DNA of 64,000 nucleotides, from NCBI RefSeq assembly GCF_011751885.2, contig NZ_CP061771.1, forward strand, positions 682,001 to 746,000, given 5' to 3'. Below the pieces are notes generated by a model that worked only from the letters and a program-made list of their open reading frames with translations, ran no database searches and had not been told where the DNA came from. Origin of the DNA: Salinibacterium sp. ZJ450. Lineage in GTDB: Bacteria > Actinomycetota > Actinomycetes > Actinomycetales > Microbacteriaceae. Both the position numbers and the translations under genes were made by a program. The number at the start of each line of letters is the position of its first letter. Positions within the stretch are counted from its first letter, which is position 1. Below, in pieces: positions 16,175-25,173 of this stretch.

Positions 16175-17413
16175 TCAGTGGCTCGCGGGGTTGTCAACCA
16201 GGCACTCAATGTTCACCGAGATGTGCTGGTTCTGGGTGATGGTGTACTGCCCGACAGTGCCGATGGCGCCCCAGGCCGCGGGATCGATGCGGTTTCGGCT
16301 GACCCCCTCGATGGTCATCACCACCGGAACGACCAGCCGGTGACCCACCACCGTCTGGGCGGTACGGGTGACCGGGCCGAGTTCCAAACGGATGCTGCGG
16401 CTCGCGGTGGCCTTCGGGCTGTCGCTCAGCAGCAGCCACACCGCGGCCAGCAGCCCGTCGCGCTGTGCAGGGTCGAGGAGACCGGCCAGGCTGCCCTTGT
16501 CGACGAGAGTCACCGATCGGCCGAGGAATTCCGACTCACTGACCGCGTGGTGCAGCCAGGTTTCGCGGCGGCCCTCGATCAGGTGCAGGCGCAATTCGGT
16601 GGCAAGCGACGCAGCGGTGGACGCGGTCGCCGGGGTGAGCGGCAGTGGTTCCTGGCCGGTGGCCACCGATTCAAGCAGCTTCTCCGCCGCGAGGTCGAGG
16701 CGTGCCAGTTCCTCCGAGGCGAGCATCCCGACCGCGTAGCGCGGGGCACTCACCGTGCTTTGCACCAGCACCCGGTCGAGTTCGACCTGCACCATGCGCC
16801 GGAATCCGCGCACGATCAGCACGCCGACCACCGCCGGCATCACCACCAGACTGACCACCGTGATCTGGGTGGGCAGCACGTCGGGGCTGAGCGGGGTGCT
16901 GGCCACGATCGCGGCGATGAACGCGGTGCCGAGGGCGGCCGCGATGGCGATCACTTCTACCGGCTGTCGCACCGTCACCACGGTCAGCAGCCCGAAGCCG
17001 GCGGCGACGGAGGCGGAGGCGTATCCGCCGATGTTGCCGAGCGACCAGATGGCCATGAAATCGAGGGCGACGACGCCGCCGAGGGCGAGGATCAGCACCA
17101 GAACCAGCCAGGACGGCAGCTGCTCGCCGACGGTGCGGAAGACGATCACGGTGGACACGAACGCGGCCAGGAACAGCCCCCAGGCCATGAAGGTCAGCTC
17201 AGGGCGCGGGTAGGCGTCGAGCCTGACCAGGAACAAGCCGAACTCGAAGATCGCCTGCAGGCCGGCGACGATGCTCCCGCCGAGGGCAAGATGCGCGGTG
17301 CCGAGGGTCGCGCCATTGGCGGTCGCTGCCCGAACCGCGTTGGGGATGCGGTCGACGGTGCGCCCGCGCTTGGTGAGCACGGCGCCCAGCGTGTTCTCGA
17401 GTGCCGAGTTCAC
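16175..17413 (-). CDS. Membrane protein, probably a degenerate histidine-kinase partner
   Basis: 412 residues. About six hydrophobic segments (35-220) are followed by a cytoplasmic half. A helix with LASEELARLDLAAEKLLESV looks like a dimerisation helix without the phosphoacceptor His. The C-terminal region has kinase-like length and secondary structure, but I see no N, G1 or G2 ATP-binding motifs. It overlaps the true kinase gene by 4 bases and precedes the response regulator, so it probably modulates that system. This is inference; no family was recognised. Confidence 0.6.
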   Translation of the reverse strand: MNSALENTLGAVLTKRGRTVDRIPNAVRAATANGATLGTAHLALGGSIVAGLQAIFEFGLFLVRLDAYPRPELTFMAWGLFLAAFVSTVIVFRTVGEQLPSWLVLVLILALGGVVALDFMAIWSLGNIGGYASASVAAGFGLLTVVTVRQPVEVIAIAAALGTAFIAAIVASTPLSPDVLPTQITVVSLVVMPAVVGVLIVRGFRRMVQVELDRVLVQSTVSAPRYAVGMLASEELARLDLAAEKLLESVATGQEPLPLTPATASTAASLATELRLHLIEGRRETWLHHAVSESEFLGRSVTLVDKGSLAGLLDPAQRDGLLAAVWLLLSDSPKATASRSIRLELGPVTRTAQTVVGHRLVVPVVMTIEGVSRNRIDPAAWGAIGTVGQYTITQNQHISVNIECLVDNPASH

Positions 17414-18573
17414 CGTGGAACCTCCAACACGACGGTCGTGCCCTGGCCGGGGGTGGAGAACAGGCGAGCGTTGCCACCGACCTCGTGCAGGCGGCCGACG
17501 ACCGACTCGCGGAAGCCCAGCTTGTGTTCCCCGATGCCGGCGAGCTCGAACCCGACACCACTGTCGGTGACCATGGCCCGCACGGCGTTGTCATCTTCGG
17601 TGATCGTGACGTGAGCCTGGGTGACGCCGGAGTGCCGGCGAACGTTCTCCAGACATTCAGCGAGGGCGAGCAGAAACGCGTCGAGCACATCGGTCGGCAG
17701 CAGCACCTGGCCGGTGCCGTGCCAGCTCACCTCGAGACCCATCCGGCCGAAGCGGTGCTTGACCGACTCCAGGGTGGTGCCGAGCACGGTGTCCTCCGCG
17801 GATTCCAGCTGGTACTGGCCGGACGACTGCGGAGTTGGCGTGGCGCCCAGGCGCAGCTGTCGCAGCAACCGGGCGTCATCCGCGGCCTGCTGCCGCAGCG
17901 CCTCCTCCGACACTCCGACTCCGGAGTGGGCCAGCAAGGTCAGCGTGGCGAGCACGGTGTCGTGCAGCAATCGTGCCCCTTGCCTGCGCTGCGCCTCGGT
18001 TTCGCTGGCCTGCCGCTCCGCGCGGTGCGCCGTGCCGATGTTGACGATGCGACGGGCGGCGAGGGGCACGCTCGCGGTCAGCCACAAGCCGATGAACCCC
18101 GACAGCACCCATCCGAGGCCTGCCGACAGGGCGGCGGCCGAGAACAGCCCGGTGTCGACCGTGGCGAGGTGCACCAGCCAGGTGCTGCCGACGAAGGCCA
18201 CCACGAGCACGGCGAGGCGGGGCAGGCTGCTGGTGAGCAGGAACGCGAATCCGCCCATCCCGGCCGCCGCGAGCGGTGCGAGCGCGGTCGCAAGGCCCGG
18301 GCTGTCGTCGGCATCCCCGGGGGAGAGCCCGACAATGAGAATCGCGAAGCCGGCGAACAGGCCGACGCTGATCCAGAGCGGCTGTGATCGCCCGGGGATG
18401 CGCACGTGCGCGAGAACCAGCAGGGCGAACAGCGGGAGCAGCGCCAGGTAGGTGGTCCAGCTGACCACTCCGGGCACACTGAGGCAGACCAGGCTCACCG
18501 CTGCCCCGCACAGTCCCACAAGACGCGACGCACGCTGTAGCAGGCGGTCGCGTTCCTTGTTGATCAGTTCCAT
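17410..18573 (-). CDS. Membrane sensor histidine kinase (NarX/DesK-like HPK7 family)
   Basis: 387 residues with five or six membrane helices (15-190), an H-box LLHDTVLATL with the phosphoacceptor His, and a C-terminal HATPase domain with an N-box (LAECLENVRRHSG), VTDSGVGF and a G2 region (GLHEVGG-like, then STPGQGTTVVLEV). It has no extracellular sensing domain, so the signal is probably sensed in the membrane. It starts the operon that ends with the response regulator. An inverted repeat lies 49 bases upstream. Confidence 0.9.
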   Translation of the reverse strand: MELINKERDRLLQRASRLVGLCGAAVSLVCLSVPGVVSWTTYLALLPLFALLVLAHVRIPGRSQPLWISVGLFAGFAILIVGLSPGDADDSPGLATALAPLAAAGMGGFAFLLTSSLPRLAVLVVAFVGSTWLVHLATVDTGLFSAAALSAGLGWVLSGFIGLWLTASVPLAARRIVNIGTAHRAERQASETEAQRRQGARLLHDTVLATLTLLAHSGVGVSEEALRQQAADDARLLRQLRLGATPTPQSSGQYQLESAEDTVLGTTLESVKHRFGRMGLEVSWHGTGQVLLPTDVLDAFLLALAECLENVRRHSGVTQAHVTITEDDNAVRAMVTDSGVGFELAGIGEHKLGFRESVVGRLHEVGGNARLFSTPGQGTTVVLEVPR

Positions 18574-18621
18574 GTGCTCTCGGCGTCGGTAAGAGAGAAG
18601 AGTTCAGCACCATGCTGGCAC

Positions 18622-18648
18622 AGTGGCACCAATACTGGGGGTGCCACT
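18622..18648. promoter_or_regulatory. Inverted repeat upstream of the histidine kinase operon
   Basis: AGTGGCACC and GGTGCCACT, a perfect 9-bp pair, are separated by 9 bases. The position, about 50 bases before the kinase start, fits an operator for a dimeric regulator such as the local LuxR-type proteins. It could also be an RNA hairpin. Confidence 0.5.
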
Positions 18649-18791
18649 CCGATCGTAGCGTCACGCACGCCCGACTATCCTTGAATCCAGAGGGGTGTGC
18701 TGATTTACCAGCGCTGCCACACTCACGCGCCAGGGTTCGCCCGCGGCGTAGGGAATGCCCGCGAGGAGACTCGCTCGGCCGGGGGGTCGAC

Positions 18792-18817
18792 CGGGGCCGC
18801 AGGTTACTGCGGCCCCG
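18792..18817 (-). terminator. Terminator hairpin after the orphan HTH gene
   Basis: A perfect 11-bp GC-rich stem with a 4-base loop lies 43 bases after the orphan HTH stop, so it separates that gene from the kinase operon. The rest of the 286-base gap (18574-18859) holds the inverted repeat at 18622-18648 and nothing else recognised. Confidence 0.6.
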
Positions 18818-18859
18818 ACACCGTCACGCTCTGCTGCCAGGACACTCTGCTGCCCAGTA

Positions 18860-19129
18860 CTACTCAGCAGCTAGCCAGCCCTCGCGGATCGCCAGCTCGC
18901 GCAGCAGGGTTCGCGTGCCGACATCAACGCCTGCATTGCGATACGCGCGGCGACCACGCTTCAGGTACGACTTCACCGTCTCTTCGGTGATGCCCATGTC
19001 CTCCGCTACCGACCGGATGCTGCGCCCGCTCGCGTACAGCGTCATCGCGTGTAACTCGCGGGGGCCCGGCCTGCCCGCACCGGATGCAGCCGGTCGTCGC
19101 TCCGGCGGCTTTCCCGTGAGTTCGTCCAT
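18860..19129 (-). CDS. Orphan LuxR-type DNA-binding protein without receiver domain
   Basis: 89 residues: a short charged N-terminus, then a LuxR-type helix-turn-helix (about 25-75) with GRPGPRELHAM, SIRSVAEDMGITEETVKS and YLKRGRRAYRNAGVDVGT. There is no receiver or other sensor domain, so its activity must come from expression level or a partner. The helix region is strikingly like that of the response regulator at 15448-16119 (EET-KSYLKR, then AG-DVGT). It could compete with or assist that regulator. Confidence 0.8.
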   Translation of the reverse strand: MDELTGKPPERRPAASGAGRPGPRELHAMTLYASGRSIRSVAEDMGITEETVKSYLKRGRRAYRNAGVDVGTRTLLRELAIREGWLAAE

Positions 19130-19180
19130 GAGCCCTCCCCGCGTGAGCGTAGCAAGCGGGCGGGGTGATGCGAAAGGTTT

Positions 19181-20386
19181 TCAGTGCTCCAGCAGGCGGC
19201 GCAGCTCCCGGCTGACCAGCTCGTCCTCGATCAGGAAGCCGTCGTGACCGTACGGTGAGGAGATCACCAACGCCTCGTCGCCGTCGATGTTGCCCGCGAT
19301 GTGTCGGGCGATCAGCTGTTGATCGGGCACCGGGAACAGCCGGTCGCTGTCGATACCGAGGATCAGCGCCCGCGCGCTGACGCGGCCGAGCGCGGCGACG
19401 ACACCGCCGCGGTCGCGGCCCACATCGTGCGAGCTCATCGCGTTCGCCAACACGATGTAGCTGTTGGCGTCGAAGCGCCGGGTGAACTTGTTGCCGTGGA
19501 AGTCGAGGTAGCTTTCGACGGCGTACACGCCGCCGTCGCCGAGCGGGGAGATGCTGGACTGCCAGCTGCGTTCGAACCGGTCGTTCAACTCGGACGGTGA
19601 GCGGTAGTTGAGCAGCGCCATCCGCCGGGCGAGCGCGAGGCCGCGGTGCGGACCGTCCCCATCCGCCGCCTCGTAGTAGTGGCCGTCGGCGAAGGCGGGG
19701 TCCATCCGGATCGCTTCGAGCTGCACCGAGTTCAGCGAGATCTGGTCGGCGCTCGAGATCGCGGGCGAGGCGAGAACCGCCACCCGGTCCAGCCGGTCGG
19801 GGTGTCCGACGGCCCACTCCAGCGCGTGCATTCCGCCCATCGAGCCGCCGATCACGGCCGCCCACGTGGCGATGCCGATGGCGTCGGTGAGGGCGACCTG
19901 CGCGGCGACCTGGTCGCGGATGGTGAGGAACGGGAAGCGTGAGCCCCACTCCTGGCCGTCGGGATCGAGCGATGCCGGTCCTGTGGTGCCCTGGCAGCCG
20001 CCGAGCATGTTGGGGGCCACCAGGAACCACCGATCGGTGTCGAGGGCCTTCCCCGGTCCGACGATGTCGCCCCACCATCCGGCGGTCGGATGTCCGGGTC
20101 CCGATGATCCGGTCAGGTGGCTGTCGCCGGTCAGCGCGTGCAGCACGAGCACGGCGTTGGAGGCGTCGGCGTTCAGCTCACCGAACGTTTCGTAGGCGAT
20201 GCGCACGCCCGGCAGGCGGGCGCCGCTCTCCAGTTCGAGTGAGCCGACGGAGACGAACAGGCGCTGCCCTGGATGATCGCCTTCTCGCCAGGCGCCGGTG
20301 GCTTTCGGCTTGCCGAGCACCGACCGGACGTTCTCCTCCGTGATGAATTCCGACGGGACGGTATCTTCGGGGGTCTGCCAATCCAT
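19181..20386 (-). CDS. metX: Homoserine O-acetyltransferase
   Basis: 401-residue alpha/beta-hydrolase-fold enzyme that acetylates homoserine for methionine synthesis. Landmarks are LVLHALTGDSH, NMLGGCQGTTGPAS and the nucleophile elbow GGSMGGMHALEW with the catalytic Ser. The catalytic Asp (near GIDSDRLFP) and His (SPYGHDGFL) follow. It lies downstream of metY on the same strand, 96 bases away, with a hairpin between them. The two enzymes act in sequence in the direct sulfhydrylation route. Confidence 0.95.
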   Translation of the reverse strand: MDWQTPEDTVPSEFITEENVRSVLGKPKATGAWREGDHPGQRLFVSVGSLELESGARLPGVRIAYETFGELNADASNAVLVLHALTGDSHLTGSSGPGHPTAGWWGDIVGPGKALDTDRWFLVAPNMLGGCQGTTGPASLDPDGQEWGSRFPFLTIRDQVAAQVALTDAIGIATWAAVIGGSMGGMHALEWAVGHPDRLDRVAVLASPAISSADQISLNSVQLEAIRMDPAFADGHYYEAADGDGPHRGLALARRMALLNYRSPSELNDRFERSWQSSISPLGDGGVYAVESYLDFHGNKFTRRFDANSYIVLANAMSSHDVGRDRGGVVAALGRVSARALILGIDSDRLFPVPDQQLIARHIAGNIDGDEALVISSPYGHDGFLIEDELVSRELRRLLEH

Positions 20387-20418
20387 GGTCTAGCCAGTAT
20401 GCCCAAAACCGAAGTCGC

Positions 20419-20441
20419 CGGCGGTTGTGTTACAACCGCCG
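20419..20441 (-). terminator. Hairpin between metY and metX
   Basis: A perfect 10-bp stem (CGGCGGTTGT with ACAACCGCCG) closes a 3-base loop 42 bases after the metY stop. It probably terminates or attenuates read-through into metX. I see no riboswitch in the 96-base gap. Confidence 0.55.
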
Positions 20442-20482
20442 ACGACATCGGGCAGATAACGGCAGAGAACTGTGGAGACCGG

Positions 20483-21799
20483 TTACGCCGAGGCGGCGGC
20501 CTTCACCACGTTGCGGGCGGCGTCGAGGCCCGCGGTGAGGTCGGCCTTGAGGTCGTCGATGTTCTCGAGTCCCACCGACAGCCGCACGAGGCCTGGGGTG
20601 ACGCCCGCGGTGAGCTGCTGCTCGGGGCTGAGCTGCGAGTGCGTGGTCGAGGCCGGGTGGATGACGAGGCTGCGCACGTCACCGATGTTGGCCAGGTGGC
20701 TGAACAGGGTCAGGTTGTCGACGAACGCGCGTCCGGCATCCACCCCGCCCTTCAGCTCGAAGGACAGCACCGCGCCGACACCCTTCGGGGCGTACCTATT
20801 CGCGGCCGAATACCACGGGCTCGACGGCAGGCCGGAGTAGTACACCGAGGCGATGTCCGGGTGGTTCTCCAGCCACTCCGCGATCTCCTGGGCGTTCTGC
20901 ACGTGCCGCTCCACCCGCAGGCTCAGCGTCTCGATGCCCTGGATCAGCGAGAAGGCGCTGTCCGGCGAGATCGATGCGCCAATGTCGCGCAGCAGCTGCA
21001 CGCGGGCCTTGATGATGTAGGCGATGCCGTCGCCGAGCACCGACGTGTAGCTGACCCCGTGGTAGGACGGGTCAGGTTCGGTGAGCCCGGGGAACTTCTC
21101 GACGTTCTTCGACCATTCGAACGTGCCGCCGTCGACGATTACGCCGCCGATCACGGTGCCGTGGCCGCCGAGGAACTTGGTGGCGGAGTGCACGACGATG
21201 TCGGCGCCGTGCTCGAACGGCTTGATCAGGTATGGCGTGGCGATGGTGTTGTCCACGATCAACGGCACGCCATGCTCATGGGCGATGTCCGCGACCAGTC
21301 GGATGTCGAGGATGTTGGTGCGCGGGTTGCCGATGGTCTCGGCGAACAGCAGCTTGGTGTTCGGCCGCACCGCAGCCGCCCACTCGTGCGCGTCATCCTG
21401 GTTCTCCACGAAGGTTGTCTCGATGCCGAGCTTCGCCAGGGTGTACTTGAACAGGTTGTATGTGCCGCCGTAGATCGACGAGGACGAGACAATGTGGTCG
21501 CCGGCCTGGGCGATGTTCAGCACCGCGATGGTCTCCGCTGCCTGCCCGGATGCCACGAGCAGGGCACCGGTGCCGCCTTCGAGCGCCGCGACGCGCTCTT
21601 CCACGACCGCCTGGGTCGGGTTCTGGATGCGGGTGTAGATGTTGCCGAACTCGGCGAGGGCGAACAGGTTCTTGGCGTGCTCTGAGCTGTCGAACACGTA
21701 CGAGGTGGTCTTGTAAATCGGTGTGGCCCTGGCCTTGGTGACCGGGTCAGGGGCGGCGCCCGAGTGGATCTGCTGGGTTTCGAACTTCCAGTCGCTCAT
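20483..21799 (-). CDS. metY: O-acetylhomoserine sulfhydrylase / aminocarboxypropyltransferase
   Basis: 438-residue PLP enzyme that makes homocysteine from O-acetylhomoserine and sulfide. The start FETQQIHSGAAPDPVTKAR, the TRIQNPTQAVVEERVAALEGG segment, and the PLP-lysine motif HSATKFLGGHGT near residue 205 are diagnostic. ATG 21799 is supported by AAGGAG 8 bases upstream. The frame is open further upstream, but this is a shadow of the neighbouring acyltransferase. A good promoter lies at 21852-21880. Confidence 0.95.
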   Translation of the reverse strand: MSDWKFETQQIHSGAAPDPVTKARATPIYKTTSYVFDSSEHAKNLFALAEFGNIYTRIQNPTQAVVEERVAALEGGTGALLVASGQAAETIAVLNIAQAGDHIVSSSSIYGGTYNLFKYTLAKLGIETTFVENQDDAHEWAAAVRPNTKLLFAETIGNPRTNILDIRLVADIAHEHGVPLIVDNTIATPYLIKPFEHGADIVVHSATKFLGGHGTVIGGVIVDGGTFEWSKNVEKFPGLTEPDPSYHGVSYTSVLGDGIAYIIKARVQLLRDIGASISPDSAFSLIQGIETLSLRVERHVQNAQEIAEWLENHPDIASVYYSGLPSSPWYSAANRYAPKGVGAVLSFELKGGVDAGRAFVDNLTLFSHLANIGDVRSLVIHPASTTHSQLSPEQQLTAGVTPGLVRLSVGLENIDDLKADLTAGLDAARNVVKAAASA

Positions 21800-21851
21800 C
21801 GCGATCTCTCCTTGGGTTTCGGGGAGGGGACTGCTCGCCCGCTCGGAAGCA

Positions 21852-21880
21852 ACGTTATGAACGTGCCTCGCGCCGGTCAA
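21852..21880 (-). promoter_or_regulatory. metY promoter
   Basis: On the minus strand, TTGACC (21880-21875) and TAACGT (21857-21852) are 17 bases apart, close to the housekeeping consensus. The untranslated leader would be about 45 bases, too short for a SAM riboswitch. Confidence 0.6.
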
Positions 21881-21927
21881 CCGTGGTGCAACACGGCGTA
21901 ACGCACCTGTCAGGTGCAGCGCGCCCG

Positions 21928-23034
21928 TCAGTTCCGGCGCGACCCGGTGGGGTCGGTGCGGGAGGCACCAGGCTTCCCGCTCTGCCCGTCGACGAACAGC
22001 CACCGCGGCTTGGGTTCGATCAGCGGGTGGAACACCCGGCGCACCAGGGGACTCGAGAGCGCGATCGAGATCGCGACTCCGGCGAGCACCATTCCCAGCA
22101 GCCAGGTGGCCGAGGAGGCCTCGTCGCGCAGCACTCCGGTTTCGCGGATCGGGTAGAGCACAAAGCTGTGTAGCAGGTACACGTACATGGTGGCCTGGCC
22201 GAATCCGGTCATCCAGGTGTGCCGGCGCGGCACCAGCACGAAGAACGCGGCGCTCAGCACCACCGCCAGCCCCAGCAGCGCCAGCCGTACCAGGCCGGAC
22301 CACCACGCGACGTCGCCGAGGTCGTTGTAGCTGCGGTCGTAGAAGAACCAGAACCGCAGATCGATCTCGCGCCAGAGATCGATGTTCACCCAGAGCACGA
22401 TCGCGAAGGCGAGCAGCACGCCGGTCGCCGCCGCGCGCACCCACCAGTCGTAGCGCACCAGGCCCCGCCAGCGATCGACCAGGCCCCACTCGTTGAGCTT
22501 CCAGCCGAGCACGAAGAACGGCAGGATGCCGAGCGCCCGTGACAGCGAGAAGGTGGTGTCCACGTTCTCGAGGTAGCCCACCCCGACGGAGATGATCACC
22601 GCCCAGAGCAGCGGCCAGCGCAGCAGCGCAAGGTACGGCAGCACCAGCCGGAAGATGCCGAGCGCCAGCAGGAACCAGAGCGTCCAGGACGGCCGAGTGG
22701 GATTGAGGTTGCTCTGCCCCTCGACCAGGAACTGCACCAGCGACCAGATCGCTTCCATAATCATGTATGGCAGCAGGATGTCGGTGATCACCCGTTTCAT
22801 CTGCCGGGCGGTCGGCGGCCCAGGTTTCGAGAAGTAGCCGCTGATCACCGCGAACGCCGGCATGTGCCAGGCGTAGATGAACAGGTAGAGGGTCAGCGCG
22901 GCGTCGCTGTCCGCGGTCTGCCGTTGAATGCCGTGCCCGATCACGACGAGCGTGACGCAGAGGAACCGGGCGTTATCCCATACCGGCACCCGTCTGGTGG
23001 GCACCGGCGTTGCCGCGCGTACCTGTTCGGTCAT
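21928..23034 (-). CDS. Membrane acyltransferase (acyltransferase 3 / fucose 4-O-acetylase-like)
   Basis: 368 residues with about ten membrane helices. The start VWDNARFLCVTLVVIGHG carries the Arg and His typical of acyltransferase-3 proteins, and IYAWHMPAFAVISGYF follows. These proteins O-acetylate extracellular sugars or envelope polymers; the acceptor here is unknown. A longer open frame to 23511 is not supported. ATG 23034 precedes the conserved start. The C-terminus is short and basic. Confidence 0.82.
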   Translation of the reverse strand: MTEQVRAATPVPTRRVPVWDNARFLCVTLVVIGHGIQRQTADSDAALTLYLFIYAWHMPAFAVISGYFSKPGPPTARQMKRVITDILLPYMIMEAIWSLVQFLVEGQSNLNPTRPSWTLWFLLALGIFRLVLPYLALLRWPLLWAVIISVGVGYLENVDTTFSLSRALGILPFFVLGWKLNEWGLVDRWRGLVRYDWWVRAAATGVLLAFAIVLWVNIDLWREIDLRFWFFYDRSYNDLGDVAWWSGLVRLALLGLAVVLSAAFFVLVPRRHTWMTGFGQATMYVYLLHSFVLYPIRETGVLRDEASSATWLLGMVLAGVAISIALSSPLVRRVFHPLIEPKPRWLFVDGQSGKPGASRTDPTGSRRN

Positions 23035-23110
23035 CCGAGCAAGCTTAAGCCCACCACGGCATCGCGCTACGGTGAGGGGATTGCCGGACGAAAAGATGAG
23101 GGGCACCAGC

Positions 23111-23878
23111 ATGAAGCGTGTGGTCGTGACCGGAGCAAGTTCAGGGATCGGCGCGGCGACCGTGCGCAGGCTGCGGAGCGCCGGCTGGGATGTGGTGGGC
23201 GTCGCCCGCCGGGCCGACCGGCTCGAGGCGCTCGCTGCCGAGACCGGCGCTGAGGTGTTCGTCGCGGATCTGACCCAGCAGGCCGACGTGGTTGCGCTGC
23301 GTGACTTCCTGGCCGACCGGCCGCTCGACGCGCTGGTCAACAACGCGGGCGGGGCGTTCGGATTGGCGAGCGTCGAGGACAGTGATCCGGATGACTGGAC
23401 GCGCATGTTCGACGTCAACGTGGTCGCCGTGCAGCGGGTGACCAGCGCGCTGCTGCCGTTGTTGCGCCGCGGAGCTGCGGCGCACGGGAACGCTGACATT
23501 GTCACCGTCACCTCGATCGCCGCGCACGTCTCCTACGAGGGCGGTGCCGGCTACAACGCGGCGAAGGCCGGCGCGCACGCGCTGATGGAGGTGTTGCGCC
23601 TCGAGCTGGCCGGTGAGCCGATCCGCGTGATCGAGATCGCCCCCGGCATGGTGCAGACCGAAGAGTTCTCGCTGGTGCGCTTCGCCGGCGACCAGGCCAA
23701 GGCCGACGCAGTGTACGAGAACGTGCCCAACCCGCTGACCGCGGACGATATCGCCGAGACCATCGCGCACGCGATCGAACTGCCCGGCCACGTCAACCTC
23801 GATTTGATCACCGTGAAGCCGGTCGCGCAGGCGGCGCCGCACAAGGTGATCAAGGGCACGCTGACGCCGAAGCTGTAG
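23111..23878 (+). CDS. Short-chain dehydrogenase/reductase (SDR)
   Basis: 255-residue classical SDR of the YdfG-like group. It has the TGASSGIGAATVRRL cofactor motif, NNAGGAFG, the catalytic Ser in VTSIAAHVSYEG and Tyr-x3-Lys in YNAAKAGAHA. The Arg-Arg after the second strand (VARRADRL) suggests NADP(H). GAGGGG lies 9 bases before the ATG at 23111. It is divergent from the acyltransferase. Substrate not predictable; hydroxy amino acids are typical of close relatives. Confidence 0.9.
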   Translation: MKRVVVTGASSGIGAATVRRLRSAGWDVVGVARRADRLEALAAETGAEVFVADLTQQADVVALRDFLADRPLDALVNNAGGAFGLASVEDSDPDDWTRMFDVNVVAVQRVTSALLPLLRRGAAAHGNADIVTVTSIAAHVSYEGGAGYNAAKAGAHALMEVLRLELAGEPIRVIEIAPGMVQTEEFSLVRFAGDQAKADAVYENVPNPLTADDIAETIAHAIELPGHVNLDLITVKPVAQAAPHKVIKGTLTPKL

Positions 23879-23935
23879 CGAGGCAGGCTCAGCCCTGCGG
23901 GTCCGTACCGGGTGCGCTGGACGCCCCGGTGGAAC

Positions 23936-23962
23936 TTGACGGCGACGCCGAGCAGGTACCGT
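23936..23962 (+). promoter_or_regulatory. Promoter, leaderless phosphoribosyltransferase gene
   Basis: TTGACG (23936-23941) and TACCGT (23957-23962) are 15 bases apart; the -10 ends 6 bases before the ATG at 23969. The spacing is short, so the -35 is uncertain. Confidence 0.45.
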
Positions 23963-23968
23963 AGAAAA

Positions 23969-24451
23969 ATGGCAAATGACGACCGCGAGGTACTGGGCTG
24001 GCTTGAATTCGGCGAGGCCTCGCGCCATCTGGCACGAGATGTGCTGCACAGCGGCTTCGCTCCGGATGTCGTGATCGCCATCGCCCGCGGCGGCCTGCTG
24101 CTGGCCGGTTCCATCGCCTACGCCCTCGGAACCAAGAACTGCGGCGCCCTGAACGTGGAGTTCTACAGCGACATCGACGAGCGCCTGCCCGAGCCGATCA
24201 TGCTGCCGCCGATGCTGGATGCCCCGTCGCTGCTGGGCAAGAAGGTGCTGCTGGTCGACGACGTGTCCGACTCCGGCCGCACCCTCGCCATGGTGATGCA
24301 GTTGCTGGCCGCATCCGGCGCCGACGTGCGCTCCGTCTGCCTGTACAGCAAGCCCGGCACCGTTCAGGAACCGGACTATGTGTGGCGGCGAACCCCGAAC
24401 TGGGTCACCTTCCCGTGGAGCGCCCTGCCTCCGGTCGGGGTCAGCGCATGA
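23969..24451 (+). CDS. Phosphoribosyltransferase (Gpt/xanthine-guanine type)
   Basis: 160 residues with the type I PRT fold. [19 protein letters not shown] is the first substrate loop and VLLVDDVSDSGRTL is the PRPP-binding motif. Similar actinobacterial proteins are annotated as hypoxanthine or xanthine phosphoribosyltransferases, giving a purine-salvage role. The last bases overlap the next gene (ATGA), making a three-gene coupled unit with the peptidase-like gene and ung. Confidence 0.85.
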   Translation: MANDDREVLGWLEFGEASRHLARDVLHSGFAPDVVIAIARGGLLLAGSIAYALGTKNCGALNVEFYSDIDERLPEPIMLPPMLDAPSLLGKKVLLVDDVSDSGRTLAMVMQLLAASGADVRSVCLYSKPGTVQEPDYVWRRTPNWVTFPWSALPPVGVSA

Positions 24452-25173
24452 GCATCCACCTGATCGGCGGCGGCTGGGCGCCAGAAGACGACGGGGCCCT
24501 GTATCGACCGTTCCTCGCCGAGGCGGCCGCGCGCGCCGCGAAGGCCGGACGCAGCGTTCCCCGCGTCGCCGTGGTGTTCGTGCGGGAGAGCGCGGAAGAG
24601 CTCGAACGATTCAGCGGTGACTTCATCACCATGCTGTCGCGCGGCGCCGAATTCGAACCGGTGCCGACCATGCTGCTCGAGGGTCAGACCCTCGACTCCA
24701 CCGCGCTCAGCGCCATCGATGGCCTGCTGATCGGCGGCGGACGCACCCCCGCCTACCTGGAGGCGGTCGGCCCGATCGTCAACGAGATCCGCCTGCTGGT
24801 CTCTGACGGACTGCCATACCTCGGTTTCTCGGCCGGAGCGATGATCGCCTCCGACACCGCCCTGCTCGGCGGTTGGCGCATCGGCGGCGTGCCGGTGTGC
24901 CCGCAGAACGCCTCGGAAGACCTCGACGAGGTGACCGTGGCCGAGGGCCTGGGCCTGGTCGACCTCGCCATCGACGTGCACGCCGCGCAGTGGGGAACAC
25001 TGTCGCGCATCATCGCCGCCACCGAGGCCGGCATCGTCGACGGCGGCGTCGCCATCGACGAATACACCGTGCTCATCATCGGTCAGGGCGCGCTGCGGGT
25101 CGAGGGCGCCGGAAGCGTCTGGCGCATCGGCGACAGCGACACCGGCGTGGTGGTCGGCACGCTCGGGGCATGA
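24448..25173 (+). CDS. Peptidase S51-like / type 1 glutamine amidotransferase-like protein
   Basis: 241 residues. The start IHLIGGGW and [13 protein letters not shown] followed by the nucleophile elbow GFSAGAMI (Ser near 132) are typical of the S51 dipeptidase E/cyanophycinase family. Downstream His in [13 protein letters not shown] may complete the active site. The substrate is unknown. It overlaps the phosphoribosyltransferase gene and ung by 4 bases each. Confidence 0.8.
   Translation: MSIHLIGGGWAPEDDGALYRPFLAEAAARAAKAGRSVPRVAVVFVRESAEELERFSGDFITMLSRGAEFEPVPTMLLEGQTLDSTALSAIDGLLIGGGRTPAYLEAVGPIVNEIRLLVSDGLPYLGFSAGAMIASDTALLGGWRIGGVPVCPQNASEDLDEVTVAEGLGLVDLAIDVHAAQWGTLSRIIAATEAGIVDGGVAIDEYTVLIIGQGALRVEGAGSVWRIGDSDTGVVVGTLGA

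Noticed and set aside
21800-21927. SAM riboswitch before metY
   Set aside because: A normal -35/-10 pair leaves a leader of only about 45 bases, too short, and no conserved core is seen.
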